A program made the position numbers and the translations under genes. DNA of 64,000 bases from an uncultured beta proteobacterium (GTDB lineage: Bacteria; Pseudomonadota; Gammaproteobacteria; Burkholderiales; Burkholderiaceae_C). The notes below the pieces were generated by a model. The model was given only the letters and a program-made list of their open reading frames with translations, was not told the DNA's origin and did no database searches. The stretch spans positions 31,747-95,746 of the forward strand of contig CAIVXG010000108.1 in the NCBI GenBank assembly GCA_903909815.1. The letters run 5' to 3'. Of the stretch, positions 1 to 10,100 are shown piece after piece; the stretch's first letter is position 1; each line of letters opens with the position of its first letter.

Positions 1-1
1 C

Positions 2-625
2 AATCTGCTCAACGGCAGCGGCAATCCCCATCTGGCGTGGAAATGGGACGCCATTCTGATGTCCGGTGGCGGCAACGATTTGATCGATGCGGCGCAGGCC
101 GATCCGCAAGGCGAACTCCAAGCGCGTCTGTTGCTCCGGGCAGACAAGTGGCCGACCAACGGCGGGGTCGAGCGCTTTGTGAGTCTGCCGGATTGGCAGA
201 CGTTTTCTGACCTCTTGGACCGGGTTCTATTCAACCTGCTGGAGGAGCGCGACCGCAACGTCAACCTGGGGGTGCCGCTGCCGCTGCACAGCTACGACCA
301 CGTGACCGTGCGCAACGCTCCTGCCGGGCCAGGTCTCGCGCCTTAGTTGTCCAGGACCATGAACGACATCTATCGCATTCCCGCTGCGGATTGGGACGCG
401 CTCTGCGATGTACTCAACGGGATGCTGCAAACCCTGATGCGAAACCTGGGGCAAAAGTACGGGGCGCGAAACGCGATCGTGGTCGACACCGAGGGCACGC
501 TCACGCGGGCCGAACCAGGAACCTCGGGCGTCAGCGGCGATTGGGAGAACGAAATTCATCCCACACCGCATGGCTACTCGCTGTTGGCTAAAGCTTGGCG
601 TGGGCCAATCGACGCACTGACGTGA
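2..625 (+). pseudogene. SGNH/GDSL-type hydrolase, 5'-truncated by the window and interrupted by an in-frame TAG
   Basis: The frame is open from the left edge and reads through the SGNH block III motif (ILMSGGGNDL) to a TAG at 344-346. It then continues in the same frame to 625, through the typical block V ending (DWENEIHPTPHGYSLLAKAW) that holds the catalytic Asp and His. Around the stop the protein reads NAPAGPGLAP-stop-LSRTMNDIYRIP. Family members usually have a tryptophan there (GPWL), so a single TGG to TAG change explains the break without any frameshift. A TTG at 347 could restart translation, but that product would lack the catalytic N-terminal blocks. The family hydrolyses esters or acyl groups. 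It is probably a recent nonsense pseudogene, or a sequencing error. The start lies outside the window. Confidence 0.75.
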
Positions 626-642
626 TTCCACGCCAGGCGCGT

Positions 643-2106
643 TCATCTATCCAGCAGGCCCAACAGCGATGCCTGCAGGGTGCAGGCCGCTCGGGTCTTG
701 CACTTCAACTTCTTGAAGGCGCTTTCCAGGTGTGTGCGCACGGTCGATGGGCTGATGCCCAAGCACTGCGCGGCCAGCTTGTTGCTTTCGCCCAGGCTGA
801 TGCGCTGTAGCACTTCAAGCTCGCGCGCCGTCAGCAGAGTGCTGGCCTTGGCTCGAGGCGATGTGGATGCCTGCGGTGGCGAGACGCAGCTTGCCAGGGC
901 CGAAATCACTTGGGGATCAAGGCGCTGATGCTTCACGTCGTCCTGCAGCGCCGACATGGCCGCTTCAGCGCTGAGGGCAGGGCGCCAGGGGCGCTCCGAG
1001 CGCATCGCCACCCAGGCCACGGCTGCCGCCAGAATGCCGCTATCCATGGCCGGGCCGCGCTGCACCGACGCGCGAAAATAGCCCGAGCCATCGAGCCGTT
1101 CATACACCTGCGATGCGATCTCGGCCTCGAACGCGAGTGGGCTTACCTGCCTTGCGGCGCGCGAGGTCCAGTAGGGCGCCAGGCGCACACGCTCCCAGTC
1201 CGCCGTGCTCAAGGGGCCAGGTCGGCACCACACGGCGTTGGGAATCGCCACCCGGCCCAGTCCCTGCAACCAGCCCGCGCGACGCAGCGTGGCCCGGCGC
1301 TTTGCTGGCAGGCCCAGGTTCGCCGCCATGGCGTCGGCCAGGCCGACCACTGAGTGCGAAAAACCCGTGAGCCAGGGCAACTTGAGGTCTATCACATGGC
1401 CGATCAAATCCCATTTCAGCGTCAGCGTGGCAGCCGGGTCGTCGGCAGAATCCGGCGCAGCCGGGATGGCCGACAGCCAGTGCGCCGCGTGCGCACAAAC
1501 GATGTCCACCAGCGATGCCGGATAGACCCGATCGGCGCGCTGGCGCATCAACGCCAGCGCTGCGGGCAGACCGTGGACGCGGGCGAATATTTCGAGTTCG
1601 CTGCACAGGGTGACGACCATGGCGGATGCGGGAATGGCCTCACCGTGCAGGCCGTTGGGGTGGCCGCTACCGTCCCAGTGCTCAAACACGCAGCCCAGCG
1701 CGTCGGCAACCGCCGGGTCGAGCGCGAGCGCGTTGGCAATCAGGCTTGAAACCTCGCAGTGGATGGTGGAGGTCAGCGTGGCGCGCTGCGCGATCGCCTC
1801 GGGTTGCACCTGGAACTCGATCTTGTCGAACTGCAGCGCCAGCATGGCGGCGCGCCCGGCCACGTCGTCGCTGATAGTGTCCGCGATCTCGGCCGCATTG
1901 GCGGTGCAACCAGACCAGCGCAGCAAGGCAATCTGCTGCGCCTGCACCATGGCGGCATCGCCCCAACCAAGCTGCTGCGCCAAAGCGGCAGCCAAGCTGG
2001 CCACGCGGGGCGAGTGGTCGATCGGCTGGCCCATGCTGAGGTCGCCCATGAACGCCACCGTGCGCAGCGCGGTTGTCAAATCAATGTCATCATCTGGCGC
2101 CGCCAT
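643..2106 (-). CDS. LuxR-type regulator with two degenerate HD-GYP-like domains
   Basis: A 487-residue protein read from the ATG at 2106, chosen because the open frame upstream looks non-coding and the domain starts just after it. Two HD-GYP-like segments follow one another. Each keeps the glycine-rich end (HWDGSGHPNG and ERLDGSGYF), but the metal-binding residues are missing: the expected LHDIGK is LQGLGR in the second copy and LLRWSGC in the first, and no HHE precedes the DGSG motifs. The last about 65 residues form a LuxR helix-turn-helix (LTARELEVLQRISLGESNKL, then SPSTVRTHLESAFKKL). It is likely a transcription regulator whose HD-GYP parts sense or bind rather than cut cyclic di-GMP. It is divergent from the lipoprotein hydrolase at 2247, across 140 bp, which is the obvious candidate target. 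Confidence 0.85.
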   Translation of the reverse strand: MAAPDDDIDLTTALRTVAFMGDLSMGQPIDHSPRVASLAAALAQQLGWGDAAMVQAQQIALLRWSGCTANAAEIADTISDDVAGRAAMLALQFDKIEFQVQPEAIAQRATLTSTIHCEVSSLIANALALDPAVADALGCVFEHWDGSGHPNGLHGEAIPASAMVVTLCSELEIFARVHGLPAALALMRQRADRVYPASLVDIVCAHAAHWLSAIPAAPDSADDPAATLTLKWDLIGHVIDLKLPWLTGFSHSVVGLADAMAANLGLPAKRRATLRRAGWLQGLGRVAIPNAVWCRPGPLSTADWERVRLAPYWTSRAARQVSPLAFEAEIASQVYERLDGSGYFRASVQRGPAMDSGILAAAVAWVAMRSERPWRPALSAEAAMSALQDDVKHQRLDPQVISALASCVSPPQASTSPRAKASTLLTARELEVLQRISLGESNKLAAQCLGISPSTVRTHLESAFKKLKCKTRAACTLQASLLGLLDR

Positions 2107-2246
2107 GTTTGGTTCTCTGGTTATTTCCCGCCCACAAAGCCGAGGGTGCAGCCGGGTCTGGATGTTTGTGCCATCGGATATTTGACCGATGGCGTGAAGC
2201 GTGCGCCGCGGCAACAATGTGCGCAATATCGCACAAGGAGAAACCC

Positions 2247-3182
2247 ATGCAGCTCAAGCCCAGCGCAGCCCGCGCGCAGCGACCCTTTTTGAAACCGCTT
2301 TTGACGGGCCTGCTTGTCGGCGCCACGTTGTTTTTGACGGCCTGCGGCAGTGTGCCGCCCAAGGAAGACCACATCGTGAGCTCCGCCCCTGCGGCCGTGG
2401 TCACCTCGACCGAGGTCATGTTCATCCACGGCATGTTCGTCACCGCCCAGAGTTGGGAGCCCTGGCTGCCCGTGTTCCAGGCCGCCGGCTACACCGTGTC
2501 GGCACCACCCTGGCCGGCACACCCGGTGCCTGTTGACCTCACGCGCGCGCCCCAGAACATGGCGGCCCTGGGCAAGCTGGAGCTGACGCAGGTGTTGGAC
2601 TATTACCGCAAGATACTCAAGGACAAGCCGGTCAAGCCCATTCTCGTGGGCCATTCCATGGGCGGGCTGGTGGCACAAATCCTGTTGCAAGAGGGACTGG
2701 CGCAGGCCGCGGTCGTGATCGACTCGGCGCCTCCCAAGGGCATTCTTTTTGTCAGCGGGCCCTTCCTCAAGGCCAACTGGAAGCTGATCAATCCGCTGAC
2801 CGATGCCAACCTGCCCGTGGCCATGACGCGCGACGAATTTGCCTACGCCTTTGCCAGCCAACAGACCGATGCGGTGGTGGACGCGGCCTACGCCGCGCAG
2901 GTGGTGCCGGAATCCCACCACCTCGCTACCGACGCGCTCACGGCAGTGGCGGCGATCGACACGAGCAAACCACGCGGGCCGCTGCTCATGATCGCCGGCG
3001 AAAAAGACCACATCATCCCGGCGGCGCTGAACCACAAGAACTTCGACATCTACCGCAGCACACCCGCAAACACCGACTTCCTGATGCTGGCCGAGCGCGA
3101 CCATTGGTTGATCGCCGGTGCGGGTTGGGAAGAAGTTGCCGCGCGAGCGCTGGGCTGGATTCAGAAGCAGAAACGCCACTGA
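2247..3182 (+). CDS. Lipoprotein alpha/beta-hydrolase (lipase/esterase-like)
   Basis: The start is ATG 2247, preceded by AAGGAG at 2235-2240. The 311-residue protein has a lipoprotein signal with lipobox LTAC (Cys33), so it should be anchored to a membrane on the outer face of the cytoplasmic membrane or to the outer membrane. The alpha/beta-hydrolase core has an oxyanion segment FIHGMF (59-64), the nucleophile elbow GHSMGG with Ser137, a likely acid Asp254 (GEKDH) and His286 (ERDHW), a complete catalytic triad. The substrate cannot be told from sequence; a lipase, esterase or acyl hydrolase role is inferred. It is divergently transcribed from the LuxR-type gene and converges with ycaO, leaving about 60 bp with no clear terminator. 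Confidence 0.88.
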   Translation: MQLKPSAARAQRPFLKPLLTGLLVGATLFLTACGSVPPKEDHIVSSAPAAVVTSTEVMFIHGMFVTAQSWEPWLPVFQAAGYTVSAPPWPAHPVPVDLTRAPQNMAALGKLELTQVLDYYRKILKDKPVKPILVGHSMGGLVAQILLQEGLAQAAVVIDSAPPKGILFVSGPFLKANWKLINPLTDANLPVAMTRDEFAYAFASQQTDAVVDAAYAAQVVPESHHLATDALTAVAAIDTSKPRGPLLMIAGEKDHIIPAALNHKNFDIYRSTPANTDFLMLAERDHWLIAGAGWEEVAARALGWIQKQKRH

Positions 3183-3242
3183 CCGCGTGTCCCATGTGGC
3201 TGTTGGCGTGATGGGCCTTGCATACCATGGCCTGCCGCAGCG

Positions 3243-4970
3243 TCACATGTTGGCGTGCACCTTGTCGTAGGCCGCCAACAGCTTGCGGTGCATCTCGCAG
3301 CCAACGAGTGCCAGGCCCGGTGCCGAGATGCCCATGAAGCGGTCGGCCTGCATGATGAGTGCGTGCGCCTGCGCCACAGCGCCTGCGCCATAGAGCTGGC
3401 GCAGCGCGTTCAGATACGGCCCGGTGTCGCCCATGTCGGTGAGCTTGATCAGACTCTCGATGCACGCATAGACGGCGCGCCGCTGCGGATTGATCTGGTC
3501 GAAATGGCGGATCCAGTCGCAGCCTTCGAGCGTCGCGGCCTCGTCGCCGATGGCCAGTGCCAGCAGGGTCTTGAGTTCGCCCACGCGCAAATCGGCCCAG
3601 AAGGTGCCCGCGTCCGCCGCCAGGCCGATCACGGCCGCCACCGGTCGCTGGTCCGCCAGCGCAGACTCGTTCAAGGCGTCCAGCAGGTCCGAGCACTCTT
3701 CGTCGTCCAGATCGGTGAGATTGAGGATGGCCTCGCGCATGTCGTTGGCCACCGAGTTGTTCTCGAAATCCAGGTCGTCCAGCGGGTAGATTTCGGACAT
3801 GCCGGGCACCAGGATGCGGCAGGCATAGACGCCCAGGTGTGTGAAGTCGGCGATGTAGATGTCGCGCCCATCCTGGTGGATGCGATCCACCGCCCAGGCG
3901 CAATCCTCTGCCGTGGTGTTGGAGAAGTTCCAGTCGCAAAAAGGGTGATCAGGCTCGTCGCCCAGGAATTTCCAGTGGATGACGCCGCTGGAGTCGACAA
4001 AGTGAATTTCGATGTTGGGGGAACTGGCGACTTCTTCCAGGTCGAAGCCGGGCGCAGGGAAGCCGCCGAGTGAATCCAGGGCCCGGCCTTGCAGCAGTTC
4101 GGTCAAAGCGCGCTCCAGCGCGATCTCGAAGCGCGGATGCGCGCCAAAACTGGCAAAGCAGCCCTGGTCCTCGGGGTGCAGCAGCGTCACATTCATCACC
4201 GGGTATTGGCCACCCAGGGAAGCGTCCTTCACCAGGATGCCAAAGCCCGCAGCGCGCAAGGCCGCAATGCCGGCGGCGATGCGTGGGTAGCGGGCGATAA
4301 CGCTTTCAGGTACGTCGGGCAGGCAAATGCCTTCGCTGACGATGCGGCCCTTGATGTGGCGTTCGAAGATTTCCGACAGGGCTTGCGTGCGTGCCTCGGC
4401 CTGGGTGTTGCCGGCCGACATGCCGTTGCTTACGTACAGGTTGCCGATGATGTTCACCGGAAAGTAGGTGAGCGCGCCATCGCGCTGGCGCACGTAGGGA
4501 ATGGCGCAGATGCCGCGCTCGGCGTTGCCGGAATTGAACTCCACCAGCGCGCTGGCGTCGATGGCCCGGTCAGGGTTGTAGAACTTGTGCAGCTCGGCAT
4601 TCAACACCGCTGGTGGCCAGCGCCCGTCCTCGCCCGCGGCAAACCAGCGCTCCTGCGGGTAATGCACGTGCTCGCGGTTCGCGACGTCGGGACCGAGGTA
4701 GTAATGGGTCCAGAAATAGTTGGTGGAGAGGCGCTCGAAGAACTCGCCCAGGGCGCTGGCCAGGCAGGCCAGGCGCGTGGCGCCCTTGCCGTTGGTGAAG
4801 AGCAGCGGGCAGTCGCGGTCGCGGATGTGCACCGACCAGATCCCGTCCACGGGATTGAGCCAGGATTTCTCCTCGATATGAAAACCCAGCGCCTGCAGCT
4901 TGCCTTGCAGGGTGTTGATGGTGGATTCGAGCGAGGCGTCTTTGCCGGGGATGAGGGTTTCAGTGGTCAT
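3243..4970 (-). CDS. ycaO: YcaO-like protein (ribosomal protein S12 methylthiotransferase accessory factor)
   Basis: 575 residues from ATG 4970 (MTTETLIPGKDASLE), close to the 586 of E. coli YcaO and co-linear with it through the C-terminal helical region. A TTG at 4994 is an alternative, less likely start. The YcaO ATP-binding acidic helices are visible as LASALGEFFERLS and ARTQALSEIFERH. YcaO-fold proteins use ATP to activate amide backbones. The E. coli-type protein is associated with RimO-dependent beta-methylthiolation of ribosomal protein S12, and this length and architecture fit that branch rather than a peptide-natural-product cyclodehydratase. No precursor peptide or RiPP maturase is adjacent. 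It shares a divergent intergenic region holding a palindromic operator with the DUF2239 gene. Confidence 0.9.
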   Translation of the reverse strand: MTTETLIPGKDASLESTINTLQGKLQALGFHIEEKSWLNPVDGIWSVHIRDRDCPLLFTNGKGATRLACLASALGEFFERLSTNYFWTHYYLGPDVANREHVHYPQERWFAAGEDGRWPPAVLNAELHKFYNPDRAIDASALVEFNSGNAERGICAIPYVRQRDGALTYFPVNIIGNLYVSNGMSAGNTQAEARTQALSEIFERHIKGRIVSEGICLPDVPESVIARYPRIAAGIAALRAAGFGILVKDASLGGQYPVMNVTLLHPEDQGCFASFGAHPRFEIALERALTELLQGRALDSLGGFPAPGFDLEEVASSPNIEIHFVDSSGVIHWKFLGDEPDHPFCDWNFSNTTAEDCAWAVDRIHQDGRDIYIADFTHLGVYACRILVPGMSEIYPLDDLDFENNSVANDMREAILNLTDLDDEECSDLLDALNESALADQRPVAAVIGLAADAGTFWADLRVGELKTLLALAIGDEAATLEGCDWIRHFDQINPQRRAVYACIESLIKLTDMGDTGPYLNALRQLYGAGAVAQAHALIMQADRFMGISAPGLALVGCEMHRKLLAAYDKVHANM

Positions 4971-5013
4971 GCGGGGGAGCATATCGCACCGCAATCCGGC
5001 CTCCGACTTGTGT

Positions 5014-5057
5014 TTTATCCGGGTGTAATTGTGTTATATTTATACCCGGATATAAAT
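5014..5057. promoter_or_regulatory. Palindromic operator overlapping the DUF2239 promoter
   Basis: A near-perfect 20-bp palindrome lies at 5038-5057 (ATTTATACCCGGATATAAAT; 7-bp arms around CCCGGA). A second, inverted half-copy is at 5014-5024 (TTTATCCGGGT). A plausible sigma70 promoter for the + strand has -35 TTGTGT at 5029-5034 and -10 TATAAA at 5051-5056 with 16-bp spacing, so the palindrome covers the -10. This is the geometry of a repressor operator. The regulator is not identifiable here. It could act on DUF2239/MATE, on ycaO, or on both. Confidence 0.6.
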
Positions 5058-5089
5058 CGTACCATCTACCGACCTTGGAGAAGATCGCA

Positions 5090-5779
5090 ATGAATGACTG
5101 GACACACGCCCGCTGCACTGCCTTTGAGGCCGGTCACTGCATCGCCTCGGGGGGGCTCAGGGAGGTGGCGCTCGCTGCCAAGCTGGCTCACGATCGCTCG
5201 GCGCACAGTGCGACACCCTGGCCCGTGCTGATCTTCAACGATGCCACGAGCGAGGTGATCGAACTGGATTGGCGCGGCGCCAAAGCTGAGTTCCAGGCCA
5301 GGTTGGACGTGATGCTGGGCTTGGGCGCGATCGCTGCTGCCCCCGGTTCGAGCAGGCTGGGGCAGGTCGTCCAGACCGAGGTCCACGGCGACACGGGCCT
5401 GATTGCCGCGCGCGGCCCGGGTCGGCCCAAGCTGGGCGTGGTGGCGCGCGAAGTCACCTTGCTGCCGCGCCATTGGGAATGGCTGAGCAGCCAGACCGGA
5501 GGCGCCTCGGTGGCGCTGCGCAAACTGGTGGACAACGCGCGCCGCGACTCGGAGGTGAAAGACCGCGTGCGCCAATCCAGCACCGTGGGCTACAAGTTCA
5601 TGTCCACCATGGCGGGCCATGAAGCGGGGTTTGAAGAGGCCAGCCGCGCACTCTTCGCCGGCGACAAGATCCGGTTTGAAGCGCTGATCTTGGCCTGGCC
5701 GCTGGACGTCCAGACGCATCTGAAGAAACTGCTCGCCGAGGTCTTCCTGGCGTCCAATTCCAATTCCAACTCCAACTGA
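5090..5779 (+). CDS. DUF2239 family protein
   Basis: 229 residues from ATG 5090, with GGAGAAG at 5076-5082 as ribosome-binding site. The sequence matches what I remember of DUF2239: an N-terminal beta-rich part (WPVLIFNDATSEVIELDWRG), a central GRPKLGVVAREVTLLPRHWEW block, then a helical region (ALRKLVDNARRD). The GRPKLGVVAREVTL stretch resembles nucleic-acid-interacting or ArsR-linked domains in related proteins, but the function is unknown. The C-terminus is an odd low-complexity SNSNSNSN tail encoded by repeated TCCAAY hexamers (5754-5777), which could expand or contract by slippage. It sits 7 nt before the MATE gene, so the two are very probably co-transcribed from the operator-controlled promoter. 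Confidence 0.8.
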   Translation: MNDWTHARCTAFEAGHCIASGGLREVALAAKLAHDRSAHSATPWPVLIFNDATSEVIELDWRGAKAEFQARLDVMLGLGAIAAAPGSSRLGQVVQTEVHGDTGLIAARGPGRPKLGVVAREVTLLPRHWEWLSSQTGGASVALRKLVDNARRDSEVKDRVRQSSTVGYKFMSTMAGHEAGFEEASRALFAGDKIRFEALILAWPLDVQTHLKKLLAEVFLASNSNSNSN

Positions 5780-5786
5780 TCATTCC

Positions 5787-7169
5787 ATGAGCAAGCATTC
5801 AACCGCGCCTGAAGCTGGCGCCAAGCCCGCCCAACCCGTGCTGTGGAAAAGTTATCTGGCGTTTCTTGCGCCGATGATTCTGAGCAACTTCCTGCAGGCG
5901 ATCTCCGGCACGGCGAACAACATCTATCTGGGCCAGATGCTGGGTGTGAGCGCCATGGCATCGGTCTCGGCCTTCTTTCCGGTGCTGTTCTTCCTGATCG
6001 CCTTCATGATCGGCCTGGGTTCGGGTGCCGCCGTGCTGATCGGTCAGGCCTGGGGTGCAAAGGAACGGGACCGCGTCAAGGCGATCGCCGGCACCACGCT
6101 CATGATGGGACTTTGTGCGGGCTTGCTGGTGGCGGTGTTTGGCGGCTGGTTTGCCGAAGTGATGCTGCGCGCCCTGGGCACACCGGCGGACATCCTGGGT
6201 GGCTCCACGGCCTACGCCCGCGTGATGTTGATGGCCGCGCCGCTGATCTTCACGTTCTTGCTGACGACGTCGATGCTGCGAGGCGTGGGCGACACCACGA
6301 CGCCGCTGCGCACGCTGCTGATCGCCATCTGCGTCAGTCTCCTACTGACGCCCGCGCTGATCCAGGGCTGGTTGGGTCTGCCGAAAATGGGCCTGGCCAG
6401 CGGCGCCTACGCCGCAGCCATTTCCTACGCCACCGCACTGACCTGGCTGGCGTGGTTTTTGCGGCGCAAAAAGCACGTGCTGGCGCCGACAGCGACGTCG
6501 CTACGCTATCTCACCATCAACCTGGCGCTGCTGCAAAAGGTGTTGCGCATCGGCGTGCCCACGGTGCTCTCCATGATCACCGTCTCCATTGCAGAAATCG
6601 CCGTGCTGTTTTTGGTGAACCGCTACGGCTCGCAGGCCACGGCAGCCTATGGCGCGGTAAACCAGATCGTGTCCTACGTGCAGTTTCCGGCGATCTCGAT
6701 CGCCATCACCGCCTCCATCCTGGGCGCACAGGCGATCGGCGCGGGCCGCTCGCACATGCTGGGCCACATCGCGCGCACCGGCATCGCCATGAACCTGGTG
6801 TTGACCGGATCGCTGGTGCTGCTGGGCTACCTGTTCTCGCGCAGCATCCTGGGACTGTTCATCACTGACCCTGCGGTGGTGGACAAGGCGCAAACGCTGC
6901 TGCACATCATGCTCTGGAGCAGCGTCGTCATGGGCATGTCGATGGTGCTGTCGGGGTTGATGCGCGCCAGCGGCACGGTGCTGGCGCCCACCGCCATCGG
7001 CATGCTCGCCATCGCCGGCATCGAAGTGCCGATGGCCTGGGCCTTGAGCAATGCCTATGGTCTGAACGGCATCTGGGCCGCGTACCCGGTGGCGTTCCTG
7101 TCCATGCTGGCGATGCAGGCCGCCTATTACCGCCTGGTATGGCGCAAGCAGCCGATTCGCAGGCTTTGA
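5787..7169 (+). CDS. MATE family multidrug/toxin efflux transporter
   Basis: 460 residues with about 12 hydrophobic segments arranged as two homologous halves, typical of multidrug and toxic compound extrusion transporters. These export cationic drugs or metabolites across the inner membrane using a Na+ or H+ gradient. Family motifs visible are LGQMLGVSAMASVSAFFPVL in helix 1-2, the long run GLGSGAAVLIGQAWGAKERD, and the second-half counterpart (ASILGAQAIGAGRSHMLG). The start ATG 5787 lies 7 nt after the DUF2239 stop with no room for its own promoter, which implies translational coupling. Substrate unknown. It converges with the phosphorylase-like gene, the stops being 6 nt apart. Confidence 0.92.
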   Translation: MSKHSTAPEAGAKPAQPVLWKSYLAFLAPMILSNFLQAISGTANNIYLGQMLGVSAMASVSAFFPVLFFLIAFMIGLGSGAAVLIGQAWGAKERDRVKAIAGTTLMMGLCAGLLVAVFGGWFAEVMLRALGTPADILGGSTAYARVMLMAAPLIFTFLLTTSMLRGVGDTTTPLRTLLIAICVSLLLTPALIQGWLGLPKMGLASGAYAAAISYATALTWLAWFLRRKKHVLAPTATSLRYLTINLALLQKVLRIGVPTVLSMITVSIAEIAVLFLVNRYGSQATAAYGAVNQIVSYVQFPAISIAITASILGAQAIGAGRSHMLGHIARTGIAMNLVLTGSLVLLGYLFSRSILGLFITDPAVVDKAQTLLHIMLWSSVVMGMSMVLSGLMRASGTVLAPTAIGMLAIAGIEVPMAWALSNAYGLNGIWAAYPVAFLSMLAMQAAYYRLVWRKQPIRRL

Positions 7170-7175
7170 GCGGCG

Positions 7176-10100
7176 CTACAACAGTTCCACATCCACGCGC
7201 CTGAAGTCGCCTGCGCGCAGGGCTTGCGCTGTTGCTCCTTGCAGTTGCGGCCCCTCCACGCTGCGCACGACGCCGTCACGGCCATGCAGTGTGAAGCGGC
7301 GCGGCATGGCACCGCGGGGGCCGAAGCTGTCCAGGCGCTGCGGGTTCACGTACACCAGCAGGGTGTTGCCCAACAGGGCGCAGGCGGCACTGGCTTCGGG
7401 CAGGAATTCGTCCTGCCCGAAGGGCCGCGTCGGCTGCGCCTGGGAGGAGAAAAAGTCCTTTCGCAAACTGGGCGATGGGCGGAACACCAACTGGCCCTGC
7501 TCCCAGACAAAGGGCGCAGCGCCAAGGAACAGGTGGGCCCACAGGTGCAGGAACTCGACCGTGGAGCCCGACAGGCGCGCGACGCAGCCGCGACCGTGTT
7601 CGCGTTCGTCGATGGCAAAGCCGCTGCTCACGATGAAGCTGACGTTTTCGGTGGTGCTGCGTTTGTACTGTGCCGGGTCGCGAAACGGAATCAACAGCTG
7701 ATTGATCTGCGCGTAGAACTCGTTCACCAGACCGCGGCGCGCCATCTCCAGCACGAACTTGGCGTGCATGTGCAGGAAGATGGAGCCGTTTTCCAGCCAG
7801 CCGTAGTTGAAGATGCCCACGCGCCCCAACTCCATCGCGTTCTCGCCCAGGGGCACGTTCAGGCGGTACATGCCCAGCTTTTGGTCAAACAGTTCCGAGC
7901 GGCGCACGGTCTCGTACAAACGGCGCACTTCGTCGGGCTCGGCCACGCGCATGGCATGCACAAAGCCTTCCAAAAACAGCGGCAGCGGTTGCGGTTTGAA
8001 GCGCGTGACGTGCACCGTGCCGTCACCGCGCTCCGCGAATTCCTCGGCCTCGAACGCGTAATAGGTGGTGATGCCTTCGGGCGTGTCTGCCTTGGCTGCC
8101 GCAGTCTTGAGGTAGTGCGACACGTCGTCCAGCAGCGCCAGCACGGCAGCGTAGGTTTGGACCTGCTGGGTGCCCTCAAATCCCATGAACACCTGCTCGC
8201 GATAGGCTTCCTTCAGCTCGTGGCTGAGCTGCCAGAACGCTTCGGCGCTGAGGTCGGGACGGTGCAGCAGCGCGTGCAGGCCCTGCAGGAAGTTCGCCAG
8301 TTCCAGCGGCAAGGGGCAGTTGCCCTGCACCGCGTCGAGCGCGCGCCGCGTGAAGTCCACCAGACGTTGCAGTTCGATGGTCTCGTTCACCGATGAGCCG
8401 AACAGTCCGGGCAGTCCGTTCATGGCATCGCACCAACCGGGCCGGTCGGCTTCCATCTCGACCCCGATGCCGCAGGGGTCGAGCGACGCCAGCTTGTTGG
8501 CCACCAGCGTCAGCACCTTGCCCAGAAGGGTGGTGGTGACAACGTCGCCGGTGCCGTTCTTGCTGCGCGCCTGGTGCGCCTGGGTGCTGCGGCTCAGAAT
8601 CAGCCGCTTCTTGTCCGGTCGGGCCTGGAGCGCGCCGTATTGGCGCACGCCGCCTGCTGCCATCACGTGCTTGCGCGCGCGTGGCGGAACGAAGTGCGTG
8701 GGGTCAAAAAACGTGTAGCCGTCTTCGCCGAACAGATCGCTCACGCGCTCAGGGAAGATCGCGGCAAAGGCCTCCAGCAGGTCCACCAGGTAAGTCCAGT
8801 GATCCGACCAATAGCCTTTCTCGAATTCGGCGTCTTCTTCCTCGCGCGCCACCGCCAGGATCTCGGTCATCAAGGGGGCCACGTCGCTGGTCTGCGAGCG
8901 CACCAAGGCCCACAGCTGCGCATACTTGAACGGGCTGGCGAGCAGGATTTCCAGGCCCGGAACCTTGGTGAAATCCGAGCGGAAAATGGCAGGATTGGCG
9001 ACCACGTAGCGCGAGTTGCGCAGCACCATGGGGTTGAAGCCGTCGGGCTGGATCAGCTTGAAGAAATAGCGGATGTTGCGGGCGCCCACCGACGGGTCGA
9101 AGAACAGGTCGGTGCGCCGGTTCTGCAGCATGTCGCGAAAGTCGCCATTGCCTTCGGAGAAAGGTGAGTCCTGCAAGAAGAAGTCGTTGTAGTCGCGCTC
9201 CAGGTCTCCGTGTTTGCGGCCGTAAAGGTGCAACTGCGCGCCACCCGGTGCGGTGATGGAGAAGCCGCCGCGCAAGCCGTTGTCCAGATAGCACTGGCGC
9301 GAATAGGCGTCGAACAAGGGGTGCGCCGTGGCGGTGAAGGCGCGCTGCGTCAGACCCTGCACCAGCTGCCGGTTGACTTCGCGTTTGGCTTCGAAGTAGG
9401 CCGCGCCCGTGACCTCGCGCAGAAACTTTTGCAGCGCCTTCCAGTTCGGGGCATGACCATACAGCCCGTAGAAGGTGCGACTCTCACCCGGCGCGAGCTG
9501 CAAGGTGAGGGCCTGAAAGGCCGAGGGCGTGCGGTTGCCCGCCACCTGGTGCTCGAACTCCAGTGTTTCATCGGCGTAGAACCTTTCGGGTACAGAAAAG
9601 TCCAGCGCCTTGCCAAAGATCTTTTCCGCATCCACCAGGGTATGGGTGCGGCCGCTGTCCAGAAATCCCACAAAGAAATTGCCCCCTACCACTGGCTCCA
9701 CCACCGGCGTGTCACCCGTGAGCACCTTGAGCCGGAAGAACGGCGAGTTCTCGTTCACGCCGTCCACCACCATCAGCGCCTCGGAGGTGCGACTCATGTT
9801 CTTCACGCACCATTGGTTCATGCCATAGGGCAGTATTTGCGGCAGGCCGTCCACGATGTCCACGGTCTTGGGTGCGGTGCCGGTGTTGGTGAGAGTGACG
9901 CGCCGCACCAGGCCGGCAAGTGCCGCCTCCGGCAGGGTGAAGTTGTCGGCACGCACCGTGAGTCCCAGCACCGGATGGATTTCTTCCACGCTCACTTCGT
10001 GTGGCGACACGTGCAGGCGCTGGCCCACATCGCTGCCCGTACCGCGCTGAAACGGCTCGTGATTCACGCTGCCTTGGGCATCGTGGATCTTGAGAAAGGT

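Noticed and set aside
3243..4970. RiPP natural-product cyclodehydratase locus
   Set aside because: Length and C-terminal region fit the E. coli-type YcaO, and no precursor peptide, dehydrogenase or exporter with leader-cleaving domain is linked; the MATE gene belongs to the divergent operon.
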